DNA of 64,000 nucleotides, taken from the NCBI GenBank assembly GCA_030867875.1, contig JAOWCC010001634.1, positions 101,101,321 to 101,165,320 of the forward strand, given 5' to 3'. Shown in pieces: positions 36,551 to 50,269 of the stretch (its first letter is position 1; each line of letters opens with the position of its first letter). Source of the stretch: Actinernus sp. WN-2022 (taxonomy: Eukaryota > Cnidaria > Anthozoa > Actiniaria > Actinernidae). Position numbers and translations under genes: made by a program. A model generated the notes under the pieces. The model saw only the letters and a program-made list of their open reading frames with translations. It did not search any database and was not told the origin of the DNA.

Positions 36551-37862
36551 GATTTTAGGGTACACAAGTAACTTTGAGAGATTCAGGTTAGCTTACAAAA
36601 ACCACATTTTCGGGTTTTCTACACCAAATACGGCAAAACTGGCACGCTAGTCTTAAAGTACTGGAAGAGACCGTTGTTTTGACGTGTAGTACATCGAAAT
36701 CCATCAAAAGTTCGAGAAATGGCGCCACTTTGAAGATTTTAGGGTACACAAGTAACTTTGAGAGATTCAGGTTAGCTTACAAAAACCACATTTTCGGGTT
36801 TTCTACACCAAATACGGCAAAACTGGCACGCTAGTCTTAAAGTACTGGAAGAGACCGTTGTTTTGACGTGTAGTACATCGAAATCCATCAAAAGCTCGAG
36901 AAATGGCGCCACTTTGAAGATTTTAGGGTACACAAGTAACTTTGAGAGATTCAGGTTAGCTTACAAAAACCACATTTTCGGGTTTTCTACACCAAATACG
37001 GCAAAACTGGCACGCTAGTCTTAAAGTATTGGAAGAGACCGTTGTTTTGACGTGTAGTACATCGAAATCCATCAAAAGTTCGAGAAATGGCGCCACTTTG
37101 AAGATTTTAGGGTACACAAGTAACTTTGAGAGATTCAGGTTAGCTTACAAAAACCACATTTTCGGGTTTTCTACACCAAATACGGCAAAACTGGCACCCT
37201 AGTCTTAAAGTACTGGAAGAGACCGTTGTTTTGACGTGTAGTACATCGAAATCCATCAAAAGCTCGAGAAATGGCGCCACTTTGAAGATTTTAGGGTACA
37301 CAAGTAACTTTGAGAGATTCAGGTTAGCTTACAAAAACCACATTTTCGGGTTTTCTACACCAAATACGGCAAAACTGGCACGCTAGTCTTAAAGTACTGG
37401 AAGAGACCGTTGTTTTGACGTGTAGTACATCGAAATCCATCAAAAGCTCGAGAAATGGCGCCACTTTGAAATTTGTAAGGTACACAAGATCTAGCATGTT
37501 TTCACAAAAGGAGCCTTTGAACCTAACACCCCCTTTTGTGAAAACATGCTAGATCTTGTGTGCCTTTAAGCTTTAAAAGCCAGTAACTCGTGTTTTTGCC
37601 GTTTTCTTGAAAGGGCAAATGACAGTTGAAGTATTTTCTGGCCTTTCTATCCCATAATTGACTTGACTTAGCTCCATCCCATAATTTCTTTATTTGAGAC
37701 CTAGAGGTTATGCTTAGGTTAGAAAAAGGCCATTTTCTGGTATTGTTACTCAAAATACAGGAAACTTCCATCCAGTAAACGCAATCTACATTAAGAGAAC
37801 GTTGTATTGCCGTATAGTGCATCGAAATCCATCAAAAGCTCGAGAAATGGCGCCACTTTGAA
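36551..37862 (+). repeat. Unit 33: A word b a c d a, then L
   Basis: A run 36551-37470, L 37471-37862, stem-loop 37482-37561. Confidence 0.9.
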
Positions 37863-38438
37863 GATTTTAGGGTACACAAGTAACTTTGAGAGATTCAGGT
37901 TAGCTTACAAAAACCACATTTTCGGGTTTTCTACACCAAATACGGCAAAACTGGCACGCTAGTCTTAAAGTACTGGAAGAGACCGTTGTTTTGACGTGTA
38001 GTACATCGAAATCCATCAAAAGCTCGAGAAATGGCTCCACTTTGAAATTTGTAAGGTACACAAGATCTAGCATGTTTTCACAAAAGGAGCCTTTGAACCT
38101 AACACCCCCTTTTGTGAAAACATGCTAGATCTTGTGTGCCTTTAAGCTTTAAAAGCCAGTAACTCGTGTTTTTGCCGTTTTCTTGAAAGGGCAAATGACA
38201 GTTGAAGTATTTTCTGGCCTTTCTATCCCATAATTGACTTGACTTAGCTCCATCCCATAATTTCTTTATTTGAGACCTAGAGGTTATGCTTAGGTTAGAA
38301 AAAGGCCATTTTCTGGTATTGTTACTCAAAATACAGGAAACTTCCATCCAGTAAACGCAATCTACATTAAGAGAACGTTGTATTGCCGTATAGTGCATCG
38401 AAATCCATCAAAAGCTCGAGAAATGGCGCCACTTTGAA
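37863..38438 (+). repeat. Unit 34: A word T, then L
   Basis: Single A 37863-38046, L 38047-38438, stem-loop 38058-38137. Confidence 0.9.
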
Positions 38439-39750
38439 GATTTTAGGGTACACAAGTAACTTTGAGAGATTCAGGTTAGCTTACAAAAACCACATTTTCG
38501 GGTTTTCTACACCAAATACGGCAAAACTGGCACGCTAGTCTTAAAGTACTGGAAGAGACCGTTGTTTTGACGTGTAGTACATCGAAATCCATCAAAAGTT
38601 CGAGAAATGGCGCCACTTTGAAGATTTTAGGGTACACAAGTAACTTTGAGAGATTCAGGTTAGCTTACAAAAACCACATTTTCGGGTTTTCTACACCAAA
38701 TACGGCAAAACTGGCACGCTAGTCTTAAAGTACTGGAAGAGACCGTTGTTTTGACGTGTAGTACATCGAAATCCATCAAAAGCTCGAGAAATGGCGCCAC
38801 TTTGAAGATTTTAGGGTACACAAGTAACTTTGAGAGATTCAGGTTAGCTTACAAAAACCACATTTTCGGGTTTTCTACACCAAATACGGCAAAACTGGCA
38901 CGCTAGTCTTAAAGTATTGGAAGAGACCGTTGTTTTGACGTGTAGTACATCGAAATCCATCAAAAGTTCGAGAAATGGCGCCACTTTGAAGATTTTAGGG
39001 TACACAAGTAACTTTGAGAGATTCAGGTTAGCTTACAAAAACCACATTTTCGGGTTTTCTACACCAAATACGGCAAAACTGGCACCCTAGTCTTAAAGTA
39101 CTGGAAGAGACCGTTGTTTTGACGTGTAGTACATCGAAATCCATCAAAAGCTCGAGAAATGGCGCCACTTTGAAGATTTTAGGGTACACAAGTAACTTTG
39201 AGAGATTCAGGTTAGCTTACAAAAACCACATTTTCGGGTTTTCTACACCAAATACGGCAAAACTGGCACGCTAGTCTTAAAGTACTGGAAGAGACCGTTG
39301 TTTTGACGTGTAGTACATCGAAATCCATCAAAAGCTCGAGAAATGGCGCCACTTTGAAATTTGTAAGGTACACAAGATCTAGCATGTTTTCACAAAAGGA
39401 GCCTTTGAACCTAACACCCCCTTTTGTGAAAACATGCTAGATCTTGTGTGCCTTTAAGCTTTAAAAGCCAGTAACTCGTGTTTTTGCCGTTTTCTTGAAA
39501 GGGCAAATGACAGTTGAAGTATTTTCTGGCCTTTCTATCCCATAATTGACTTGACTTAGCTCCATCCCATAATTTCTTTATTTGAGACCTAGAGGTTATG
39601 CTTAGGTTAGAAAAAGGCCATTTTCTGGTATTGTTACTCAAAATACAGGAAACTTCCATCCAGTAAACGCAATCTACATTAAGAGAACGTTGTATTGCCG
39701 TATAGTGCATCGAAATCCATCAAAAGCTCGAGAAATGGCGCCACTTTGAA
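38439..39750 (+). repeat. Unit 35: A word b a c d a, then L
   Basis: A run 38439-39358, L 39359-39750, stem-loop 39370-39449. Confidence 0.9.
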
Positions 39751-40326
39751 GATTTTAGGGTACACAAGTAACTTTGAGAGATTCAGGTTAGCTTACAAAA
39801 ACCACATTTTCGGGTTTTCTACACCAAATACGGCAAAACTGGCACGCTAGTCTTAAAGTACTGGAAGAGACCGTTGTTTTGACGTGTAGTACATCGAAAT
39901 CCATCAAAAGCTCGAGAAATGGCTCCACTTTGAAATTTGTAAGGTACACAAGATCTAGCATGTTTTCACAAAAGGAGCCTTTGAACCTAACACCCCCTTT
40001 TGTGAAAACATGCTAGATCTTGTGTGCCTTTAAGCTTTAAAAGCCAGTAACTCGTGTTTTTGCCGTTTTCTTGAAAGGGCAAATGACAGTTGAAGTATTT
40101 TCTGGCCTTTCTATCCCATAATTGACTTGACTTAGCTCCATCCCATAATTTCTTTATTTGAGACCTAGAGGTTATGCTTAGGTTAGAAAAAGGCCATTTT
40201 CTGGTATTGTTACTCAAAATACAGGAAACTTCCATCCAGTAAACGCAATCTACATTAAGAGAACGTTGTATTGCCGTATAGTGCATCGAAATCCATCAAA
40301 AGCTCGAGAAATGGCGCCACTTTGAA
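39751..40326 (+). repeat. Unit 36: A word T, then L
   Basis: Single A 39751-39934, L 39935-40326, stem-loop 39946-40025. Confidence 0.9.
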
Positions 40327-41207
40327 GATTTTAGGGTACACAAGTAACTTTGAGAGATTCAGGTTAGCTTACAAAAACCACATTTTCGGGTTTTCTACAC
40401 CAAATACGGCAAAACTGGCACGCTAGTCTTAAAGTACTGGAAGAGACCGTTGTTTTGACGTGTAGTACATCGAAATCCATCAAAAGTTCGAGAAATGGCG
40501 CCACTTTGAAGATTTTAGGGTACACAAGTAACTTTGAGAGATTCAGGTTAGCTTACAAAAACCACATTTTCGGGTTTTCTACACCAAATACGGCAAAACT
40601 GGCACGCTAGTCTTAAAGTACTGGAAGAGACCGTTGTTTTGACGTGTAGTACATCGAAATCCATCAAAAGCTCGAGAAATGGCGCCACTTTGAAGATTTT
40701 AGGGTACACAAGTAACTTTGAGAGATTCAGGTTAGCTTACAAAAACCACATTTTCGGGTTTTCTACACCAAATACGGCAAAACTGGCACGCTAGTCTTAA
40801 AGTACTGGAAGAGACCGTTGTTTTGACGTGTAGTACATCGAAATCCATCAAAAGCTCGAGAAATGGCGCCACTTTGAAATTTGTAAGGTACACAAGAATC
40901 TTGTGTGCCTTTAAGCTTTAAAAGCCAGTAACTCGTGTTTTTGCCGTTTTCTTGAAAGGGCAAATGACAGTTGAAGTATTTTCTGGCCTTTCTATCCCAT
41001 AATTGACTTGACTTAGCTCCATCCCATAATTTCTTTATTTGAGACCTAGAGGTTATGCTTAGGTTAGAAAAAGGCCATTTTCTGGTATTGTTACTCAAAA
41101 TACAGGAAACTTCCATCCAGTAAACGCAATCTACATTAAGAGAACGTTGTATTGCCGTATAGTGCATCGAAATCCATCAAAAGCTCGAGAAATGGCGCCA
41201 CTTTGAA
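40327..41207 (+). repeat. Unit 37: A word b a a, then S
   Basis: A run 40327-40878, S 40879-41207. Confidence 0.9.
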
Positions 41208-42088
41208 GATTTTAGGGTACACAAGTAACTTTGAGAGATTCAGGTTAGCTTACAAAAACCACATTTTCGGGTTTTCTACACCAAATACGGCAAAACTGGC
41301 ACGCTAGTCTTAAAGTACTGGAAGAGACCGTTGTTTTGACGTGTAGTACATCGAAATCCATCAAAAGCTCGAGAAATGGCGCCACTTTGAAGATTTTAGG
41401 GTACACAAGTAACTTTGAGAGATTCAGGTTAGCTTACAAAAACCACATTTTCGGGTTTTCTACACCAAATACGGCAAAACTGGCACGCTAGTCTTAAAGT
41501 ACTGGAAGAGACCGTTGTTTTGACGTGTAGTACATCGAAATCCATCAAAAGTTCGAGAAATGGCGCCACTTTGAAGATTTTAGGGTACACAAGTAACTTT
41601 GAGAGATTCAGGTTAGCTTACAAAAACCACATTTTCGGGTTTTCTACACCAAATACGGCAAAACTGGCACGCTAGTCTTAAAGTACTGGAAGAGACCGTT
41701 GTTTTGACGTGTAGTACATCGAAATCCATCAAAAGCTCGAGAAATGGCGCCACTTTGAAATTTGTAAGGTACACAAGAATCTTGTGTGCCTTTAAGCTTT
41801 AAAAGCCAGTAACTCGTGTTTTTGCCGTTTTCTTGAAAGGGCAAATGACAGTTGAAGTATTTTCTGGCCTTTCTATCCCATAATTGACTTGACTTAGCTC
41901 CATCCCATAATTTCTTTATTTGAGACCTAGAGGTTATGCTTAGGTTAGAAAAAGGCCATTTTCTGGTATTGTTACTCAAAATACAGGAAACTTCCATCCA
42001 GTAAACGCAATCTACATTAAGAGAACGTTGTATTGCCGTATAGTGCATCGAAATCCATCAAAAGCTCGAGAAATGGCGCCACTTTGAA
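41208..42088 (+). repeat. Unit 38: A word a b a, then S
   Basis: A run 41208-41759, S 41760-42088. Confidence 0.9.
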
Positions 42089-43153
42089 GATTTTAGGGTA
42101 CACAAGTAACTTTGAGAGATTCAGGTTAGCTTACAAAAACCACATTTTCGGGTTTTCTACACCAAATACGGCAAAACTGGCACGCTAGTCTTAAAGTACT
42201 GGAAGAGACCGTTGTTTTGACGTGTAGTACATCGAAATCCATCAAAAGTTCGAGAAATGGCGCCACTTTGAAGATTTTAGGGTACACAAGTAACTTTGAG
42301 AGATTCAGGTTAGCTTACAAAAACCACATTTTCGGGTTTTCTACACCAAATACGGCAAAACTGGCACGCTAGTCTTAAAGTACTGGAAGAGACCGTTGTT
42401 TTGACGTGTAGTACATCGAAATCCATCAAAAGTTCGAGAAATGGCGCCACTTTGAAGATTTTAGGGTACACAAGTAACTTTGAGAGATTCAGGTTAGCTT
42501 ACAAAAACCACATTTTCGGGTTTTCTACACCAAATACGGCAAAACTGGCACGCTAATCTTAAAGTACTGGAAGAGACCGTTGTTTTGACGTGTAGTACAT
42601 CGAAATCCATCAAAAGCTCGAGAAATGGCGCCACTTTGAAGATTTTAGGGTACACAAGTAACTTTGAGAGATTCAGGTTAGCTTACAAAAACCACATTTT
42701 CGGGTTTTCTACACCAAATACGGCAAAACTGGCACGCTAGTCTTAAAGTACTGGAAGAGACCGTTGTTTTGACGTGTAGTACATCGAAATCCATCAAAAG
42801 CTCGAGAAATGGCGCCACTTTGAAATTTGTAAGGTACACAAGAATCTTGTGTGCCTTTAAGCTTTAAAAGCCAGTAACTCGTGTTTTTGCCGTTTTCTTG
42901 AAAGGGCAAATGACAGTTGAAGTATTTTCTGGCCTTTCTATCCCATAATTGACTTGACTTAGCTCCATCCCATAATTTCTTTATTTGAGACCTAGAGGTT
43001 ATGCTTAGGTTAGAAAAAGGCCATTTTCTGGTATTGTTACTCAAAATACAGGAAACTTCCATCCAGTAAACGCAATCTACATTAAGAGAACGTTGTATTG
43101 CCGTATAGTGCATCGAAATCCATCAAAAGCTCGAGAAATGGCGCCACTTTGAA
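42089..43153 (+). repeat. Unit 39: A word b b e a, then S
   Basis: A run 42089-42824, S 42825-43153. Confidence 0.9.
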
Positions 43154-44034
43154 GATTTTAGGGTACACAAGTAACTTTGAGAGATTCAGGTTAGCTTACA
43201 AAAACCACATTTTCGGGTTTTCTACACCAAATACGGCAAAACTGGCACGCTAGTCTTAAAGTACTGGAAGAGACCGTTGTTTTGACGTGTAGTACATCGA
43301 AATCCATCAAAAGCTCGAGAAATGGCGCCACTTTGAAGATTTTAGGGTACACAAGTAACTTTGAGAGATTCAGGTTAGCTTACAAAAACCACATTTTCGG
43401 GTTTTCTACACCAAATACGGCAAAACTGGCACGCTAGTCTTAAAGTACTGGAAGAGACCGTTGTTTTGACGTGTAGTACATCGAAATCCATCAAAAGTTC
43501 GAGAAATGGCGCCACTTTGAAGATTTTAGGGTACACAAGTAACTTTGAGAGATTCAGGTTAGCTTACAAAAACCACATTTTCGGGTTTTCTACACCAAAT
43601 ACGGCAAAACTGGCACGCTAGTCTTAAAGTACTGGAAGAGACCGTTGTTTTGACGTGTAGTACATCGAAATCCATCAAAAGCTCGAGAAATGGCGCCACT
43701 TTGAAATTTGTAAGGTACACAAGAATCTTGTGTGCCTTTAAGCTTTAAAAGCCAGTAACTCGTGTTTTTGCCGTTTTCTTGAAAGGGCAAATGACAGTTG
43801 AAGTATTTTCTGGCCTTTCTATCCCATAATTGACTTGACTTAGCTCCATCCCATAATTTCTTTATTTGAGACCTAGAGGTTATGCTTAGGTTAGAAAAAG
43901 GCCATTTTCTGGTATTGTTACTCAAAATACAGGAAACTTCCATCCAGTAAACGCAATCTACATTAAGAGAACGTTGTATTGCCGTATAGTGCATCGAAAT
44001 CCATCAAAAGCTCGAGAAATGGCGCCACTTTGAA
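43154..44034 (+). repeat. Unit 40: A word a b a, then S
   Basis: A run 43154-43705, S 43706-44034. In tandem with unit 41 at 881-bp period. Confidence 0.9.
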
Positions 44035-44915
44035 GATTTTAGGGTACACAAGTAACTTTGAGAGATTCAGGTTAGCTTACAAAAACCACATTTTCGGGTT
44101 TTCTACACCAAATACGGCAAAACTGGCACGCTAGTCTTAAAGTACTGGAAGAGACCGTTGTTTTGACGTGTAGTACATCGAAATCCATCAAAAGCTCGAG
44201 AAATGGCGCCACTTTGAAGATTTTAGGGTACACAAGTAACTTTGAGAGATTCAGGTTAGCTTACAAAAACCACATTTTCGGGTTTTCTACACCAAATACG
44301 GCAAAACTGGCACGCTAGTCTTAAAGTACTGGAAGAGACCGTTGTTTTGACGTGTAGTACATCGAAATCCATCAAAAGTTCGAGAAATGGCGCCACTTTG
44401 AAGATTTTAGGGTACACAAGTAACTTTGAGAGATTCAGGTTAGCTTACAAAAACCACATTTTCGGGTTTTCTACACCAAATACGGCAAAACTGGCACGCT
44501 AGTCTTAAAGTACTGGAAGAGACCGTTGTTTTGACGTGTAGTACATCGAAATCCATCAAAAGCTCGAGAAATGGCGCCACTTTGAAATTTGTAAGGTACA
44601 CAAGAATCTTGTGTGCCTTTAAGCTTTAAAAGCCAGTAACTCGTGTTTTTGCCGTTTTCTTGAAAGGGCAAATGACAGTTGAAGTATTTTCTGGCCTTTC
44701 TATCCCATAATTGACTTGACTTAGCTCCATCCCATAATTTCTTTATTTGAGACCTAGAGGTTATGCTTAGGTTAGAAAAAGGCCATTTTCTGGTATTGTT
44801 ACTCAAAATACAGGAAACTTCCATCCAGTAAACGCAATCTACATTAAGAGAACGTTGTATTGCCGTATAGTGCATCGAAATCCATCAAAAGCTCGAGAAA
44901 TGGCGCCACTTTGAA
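44035..44915 (+). repeat. Unit 41: A word a b a, then S
   Basis: A run 44035-44586, S 44587-44915. Confidence 0.9.
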
Positions 44916-45612
44916 GATTTTAGGGTACACAAGTAACTTTGAGAGATTCAGGTTAGCTTACAAAAACCACATTTTCGGGTTTTCTACACCAAATACGGCA
45001 AAACTGGCACGCTAGTCTTAAAGTACTGGAAGAGACCGTTGTTTTGACGTGTAGTACATCGAAATCCATCAAAAGTTCGAGAAATGGCGCCACTTTGAAG
45101 ATTTTAGGGTACACAAGTAACTTTGAGAGATTCAGGTTAGCTTACAAAAACCACATTTTCGGGTTTTCTACACCAAATACGGCAAAACTGGCACGCTAGT
45201 CTTAAAGTACTGGAAGAGACCGTTGTTTTGACGTGTAGTACATCGAAATCCATCAAAAGCTCGAGAAATGGCGCCACTTTGAAATTTGTAAGGTACACAA
45301 GAATCTTGTGTGCCTTTAAGCTTTAAAAGCCAGTAACTCGTGTTTTTGCCGTTTTCTTGAAAGGGCAAATGACAGTTGAAGTATTTTCTGGCCTTTCTAT
45401 CCCATAATTGACTTGACTTAGCTCCATCCCATAATTTCTTTATTTGAGACCTAGAGGTTATGCTTAGGTTAGAAAAAGGCCATTTTCTGGTATTGTTACT
45501 CAAAATACAGGAAACTTCCATCCAGTAAACGCAATCTACATTAAGAGAACGTTGTATTGCCGTATAGTGCATCGAAATCCATCAAAAGCTCGAGAAATGG
45601 CGCCACTTTGAA
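44916..45612 (+). repeat. Unit 42: A word b a, then S
   Basis: A run 44916-45283, S 45284-45612. Two A monomers is the shortest spacing between S units in the window. Confidence 0.9.
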
Positions 45613-47292
45613 GATTTTAGGGTACACAAGTAACTTTGAGAGATTCAGGTTAGCTTACAAAAACCACATTTTCGGGTTTTCTACACCAAATACGGCAAAA
45701 CTGGCACGCTAGTCTTAAAGTACTGGAAGAGACCGTTGTTTTGACGTGTAGTACATCGAAATCCATCAAAAGTTCGAGAAATGGCGCCACTTTGAAGATT
45801 TTAGGGTACACAAGTAACTTTGAGAGATTCAGGTTAGCTTACAAAAACCACATTTTCGGGTTTTCTACACCAAATACGGCAAAACTGGCACGCTAGTCTT
45901 AAAGTACTGGAAGAGACCGTTGTTTTGACGTGTAGTACATCGAAATCCATCAAAAGTTCGAGAAATGGCGCCACTTTGAAGATTTTAGGGTACACAAGTA
46001 ACTTTGAGAGATTCAGGTTAGCTTACAAAAACCACATTTTCGGGTTTTCTACACCAAATACGGCAAAACTGGCACGCTAGTCTTAAAGTACTGGAAGAGA
46101 CCGTTGTTTTGACGTGTAGTACATCGAAATCCATCAAAAGCTCGAGAAATGGCGCCACTTTGAAGATTTTAGGGTACACAAGTAACTTTGAGAGATTCAG
46201 GTTAGCTTACAAAAACCACATTTTCGGGTTTTCTACACCAAATACGGCAAAACTGGCACGCTAGTCTTAAAGTACTGGAAGAGACCGTTGTTTTGACGTG
46301 TAGTACATCGAAATCCATCAAAAGCTCGAGAAATGGCGCCACTTTGAAGATTTTAGGGTACACAAGTAACTTTGAGAGATTCAGGTTAGCTTACAAAAAC
46401 CACATTTTCGGGTTTTCTACACCAAATACGGCAAAACTGGCACGCTAGTCTTAAAGTATTGGAAGAGACCGTTGTTTTGACGTGTAGTACATCGAAATCC
46501 ATCAAAAGTTCGAGAAATGGCGCCACTTTGAAGATTTTAGGGTACACAAGTAACTTTGAGAGATTCAGGTTAGCTTACAAAAACCACATTTTCGGGTTTT
46601 CTACACCAAATACGGCAAAACTGGCACCCTAGTCTTAAAGTACTGGAAGAGACCGTTGTTTTGACGTGTAGTACATCGAAATCCATCAAAAGCTCGAGAA
46701 ATGGCGCCACTTTGAAGATTTTAGGGTACACAAGTAACTTTGAGAGATTCAGGTTAGCTTACAAAAACCACATTTTCGGGTTTTCTACACCAAATACGGC
46801 AAAACTGGCACGCTAGTCTTAAAGTACTGGAAGAGACCGTTGTTTTGACGTGTAGTACATCGAAATCCATCAAAAGCTCGAGAAATGGCGCCACTTTGAA
46901 ATTTGTAAGGTACACAAGATCTAGCATGTTTTCACAAAAGGAGCCTTTGAACCTAACACCCCCTTTTGTGAAAACATGCTAGATCTTGTGTGCCTTTAAG
47001 CTTTAAAAGCCAGTAACTCGTGTTTTTGCCGTTTTCTTGAAAGGGCAAATGACAGTTGAAGTATTTTCTGGCCTTTCTATCCCATAATTGACTTGACTTA
47101 GCTCCATCCCATAATTTCTTTATTTGAGACCTAGAGGTTATGCTTAGGTTAGAAAAAGGCCATTTTCTGGTATTGTTACTCAAAATACAGGAAACTTCCA
47201 TCCAGTAAACGCAATCTACATTAAGAGAACGTTGTATTGCCGTATAGTGCATCGAAATCCATCAAAAGCTCGAGAAATGGCGCCACTTTGAA
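45613..47292 (+). repeat. Unit 43: A word b b a a c d a, then L
   Basis: A run 45613-46900, L 46901-47292, stem-loop 46912-46991. Confidence 0.9.
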
Positions 47293-47868
47293 GATTTTAG
47301 GGTACACAAGTAACTTTGAGAGATTCAGGTTAGCTTACAAAAACCACATTTTCGGGTTTTCTACACCAAATACGGCAAAACTGGCACGCTAGTCTTAAAG
47401 TACTGGAAGAGACCGTTGTTTTGACGTGTAGTACATCGAAATCCATCAAAAGCTCGAGAAATGGCTCCACTTTGAAATTTGTAAGGTACACAAGATCTAG
47501 CATGTTTTCACAAAAGGAGCCTTTGAACCTAACACCCCCTTTTGTGAAAACATGCTAGATCTTGTGTGCCTTTAAGCTTTAAAAGCCAGTAACTCGTGTT
47601 TTTGCCGTTTTCTTGAAAGGGCAAATGACAGTTGAAGTATTTTCTGGCCTTTCTATCCCATAATTGACTTGACTTAGCTCCATCCCATAATTTCTTTATT
47701 TGAGACCTAGAGGTTATGCTTAGGTTAGAAAAAGGCCATTTTCTGGTATTGTTACTCAAAATACAGGAAACTTCCATCCAGTAAACGCAATCTACATTAA
47801 GAGAACGTTGTATTGCCGTATAGTGCATCGAAATCCATCAAAAGCTCGAGAAATGGCGCCACTTTGAA
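47293..47868 (+). repeat. Unit 44: A word T, then L
   Basis: Single A 47293-47476, L 47477-47868, stem-loop 47488-47567. Confidence 0.9.
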
Positions 47869-48749
47869 GATTTTAGGGTACACAAGTAACTTTGAGAGAT
47901 TCAGGTTAGCTTACAAAAACCACATTTTCGGGTTTTCTACACCAAATACGGCAAAACTGGCACGCTAGTCTTAAAGTACTGGAAGAGACCGTTGTTTTGA
48001 CGTGTAGTACATCGAAATCCATCAAAAGCTCGAGAAATGGCGCCACTTTGAAGATTTTAGGGTACACAAGTAACTTTGAGAGATTCAGGTTAGCTTACAA
48101 AAACCACATTTTCGGGTTTTCTACACCAAATACGGCAAAACTGGCACGCTAGTCTTAAAGTACTGGAAGAGACCGTTGTTTTGACGTGTAGTACATCGAA
48201 ATCCATCAAAAGTTCGAGAAATGGCGCCACTTTGAAGATTTTAGGGTACACAAGTAACTTTGAGAGATTCAGGTTAGCTTACAAAAACCACATTTTCGGG
48301 TTTTCTACACCAAATACGGCAAAACTGGCACGCTAGTCTTAAAGTACTGGAAGAGACCGTTGTTTTGACGTGTAGTACATCGAAATCCATCAAAAGCTCG
48401 AGAAATGGCGCCACTTTGAAATTTGTAAGGTACACAAGAATCTTGTGTGCCTTTAAGCTTTAAAAGCCAGTAACTCGTGTTTTTGCCGTTTTCTTGAAAG
48501 GGCAAATGACAGTTGAAGTATTTTCTGGCCTTTCTATCCCATAATTGACTTGACTTAGCTCCATCCCATAATTTCTTTATTTGAGACCTAGAGGTTATGC
48601 TTAGGTTAGAAAAAGGCCATTTTCTGGTATTGTTACTCAAAATACAGGAAACTTCCATCCAGTAAACGCAATCTACATTAAGAGAACGTTGTATTGCCGT
48701 ATAGTGCATCGAAATCCATCAAAAGCTCGAGAAATGGCGCCACTTTGAA
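47869..48749 (+). repeat. Unit 45: A word a b a, then S
   Basis: A run 47869-48420, S 48421-48749. A lone S between two L-T-L cassettes. Confidence 0.9.
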
Positions 48750-49693
48750 GATTTTAGGGTACACAAGTAACTTTGAGAGATTCAGGTTAGCTTACAAAAA
48801 CCACATTTTCGGGTTTTCTACACCAAATACGGCAAAACTGGCACGCTAGTCTTAAAGTACTGGAAGAGACCGTTGTTTTGACGTGTAGTACATCGAAATC
48901 CATCAAAAGTTCGAGAAATGGCGCCACTTTGAAGATTTTAGGGTACACAAGTAACTTTGAGAGATTCAGGTTAGCTTACAAAAACCACATTTTCGGGTTT
49001 TCTACACCAAATACGGCAAAACTGGCACGCTAGTCTTAAAGTACTGGAAGAGACCGTTGTTTTGACGTGTAGTACATCGAAATCCATCAAAAGCTCGAGA
49101 AATGGCGCCACTTTGAAGATTTTAGGGTACACAAGTAACTTTGAGAGATTCAGGTTAGCTTACAAAAACCACATTTTCGGGTTTTCTACACCAAATACGG
49201 CAAAACTGGCACGCTAGTCTTAAAGTACTGGAAGAGACCGTTGTTTTGACGTGTAGTACATCGAAATCCATCAAAAGCTCGAGAAATGGCGCCACTTTGA
49301 AATTTGTAAGGTACACAAGATCTAGCATGTTTTCACAAAAGGAGCCTTTGAACCTAACACCCCCTTTTGTGAAAACATGCTAGATCTTGTGTGCCTTTAA
49401 GCTTTAAAAGCCAGTAACTCGTGTTTTTGCCGTTTTCTTGAAAGGGCAAATGACAGTTGAAGTATTTTCTGGCCTTTCTATCCCATAATTGACTTGACTT
49501 AGCTCCATCCCATAATTTCTTTATTTGAGACCTAGAGGTTATGCTTAGGTTAGAAAAAGGCCATTTTCTGGTATTGTTACTCAAAATACAGGAAACTTCC
49601 ATCCAGTAAACGCAATCTACATTAAGAGAACGTTGTATTGCCGTATAGTGCATCGAAATCCATCAAAAGCTCGAGAAATGGCGCCACTTTGAA
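48750..49693 (+). repeat. Unit 46: A word b a a, then L
   Basis: A run 48750-49301, L 49302-49693, stem-loop 49313-49392. Confidence 0.9.
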
Positions 49694-50269
49694 GATTTTA
49701 GGGTACACAAGTAACTTTGAGAGATTCAGGTTAGCTTACAAAAACCACATTTTCGGGTTTTCTACACCAAATACGGCAAAACTGGCACGCTAGTCTTAAA
49801 GTACTGGAAGAGACCGTTGTTTTGACGTGTAGTACATCGAAATCCATCAAAAGCTCGAGAAATGGCTCCACTTTGAAATTTGTAAGGTACACAAGATCTA
49901 GCATGTTTTCACAAAAGGAGCCTTTGAACCTAACACCCCCTTTTGTGAAAACATGCTAGATCTTGTGTGCCTTTAAGCTTTAAAAGCCAGTAACTCGTGT
50001 TTTTGCCGTTTTCTTGAAAGGGCAAATGACAGTTGAAGTATTTTCTGGCCTTTCTATCCCATAATTGACTTGACTTAGCTCCATCCCATAATTTCTTTAT
50101 TTGAGACCTAGAGGTTATGCTTAGGTTAGAAAAAGGCCATTTTCTGGTATTGTTACTCAAAATACAGGAAACTTCCATCCAGTAAACGCAATCTACATTA
50201 AGAGAACGTTGTATTGCCGTATAGTGCATCGAAATCCATCAAAAGCTCGAGAAATGGCGCCACTTTGAA
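49694..50269 (+). repeat. Unit 47: A word T, then L
   Basis: Single A 49694-49877, L 49878-50269, stem-loop 49889-49968. Confidence 0.9.

Larger units (their letters stand above)
34663..40694 (+). repeat. Higher-order repeat, period 1888 bp, 3.2 copies
   Basis: Word bacda L T L at 34663-36550, 36551-38438 and 38439-40326, then a further b a. Each copy is six A monomers and two L units (1104 + 784). The type order is the same in all three copies. Confidence 0.93.
39175..43153 (+). repeat. 3979-bp block, copy 1 of a dispersed pair
   Basis: Word a L T L baa S aba S bbea S. The same word starts at 53959, 14,784 bp downstream. Copy 1 is flanked by d on the left and aba S on the right. Confidence 0.85.
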
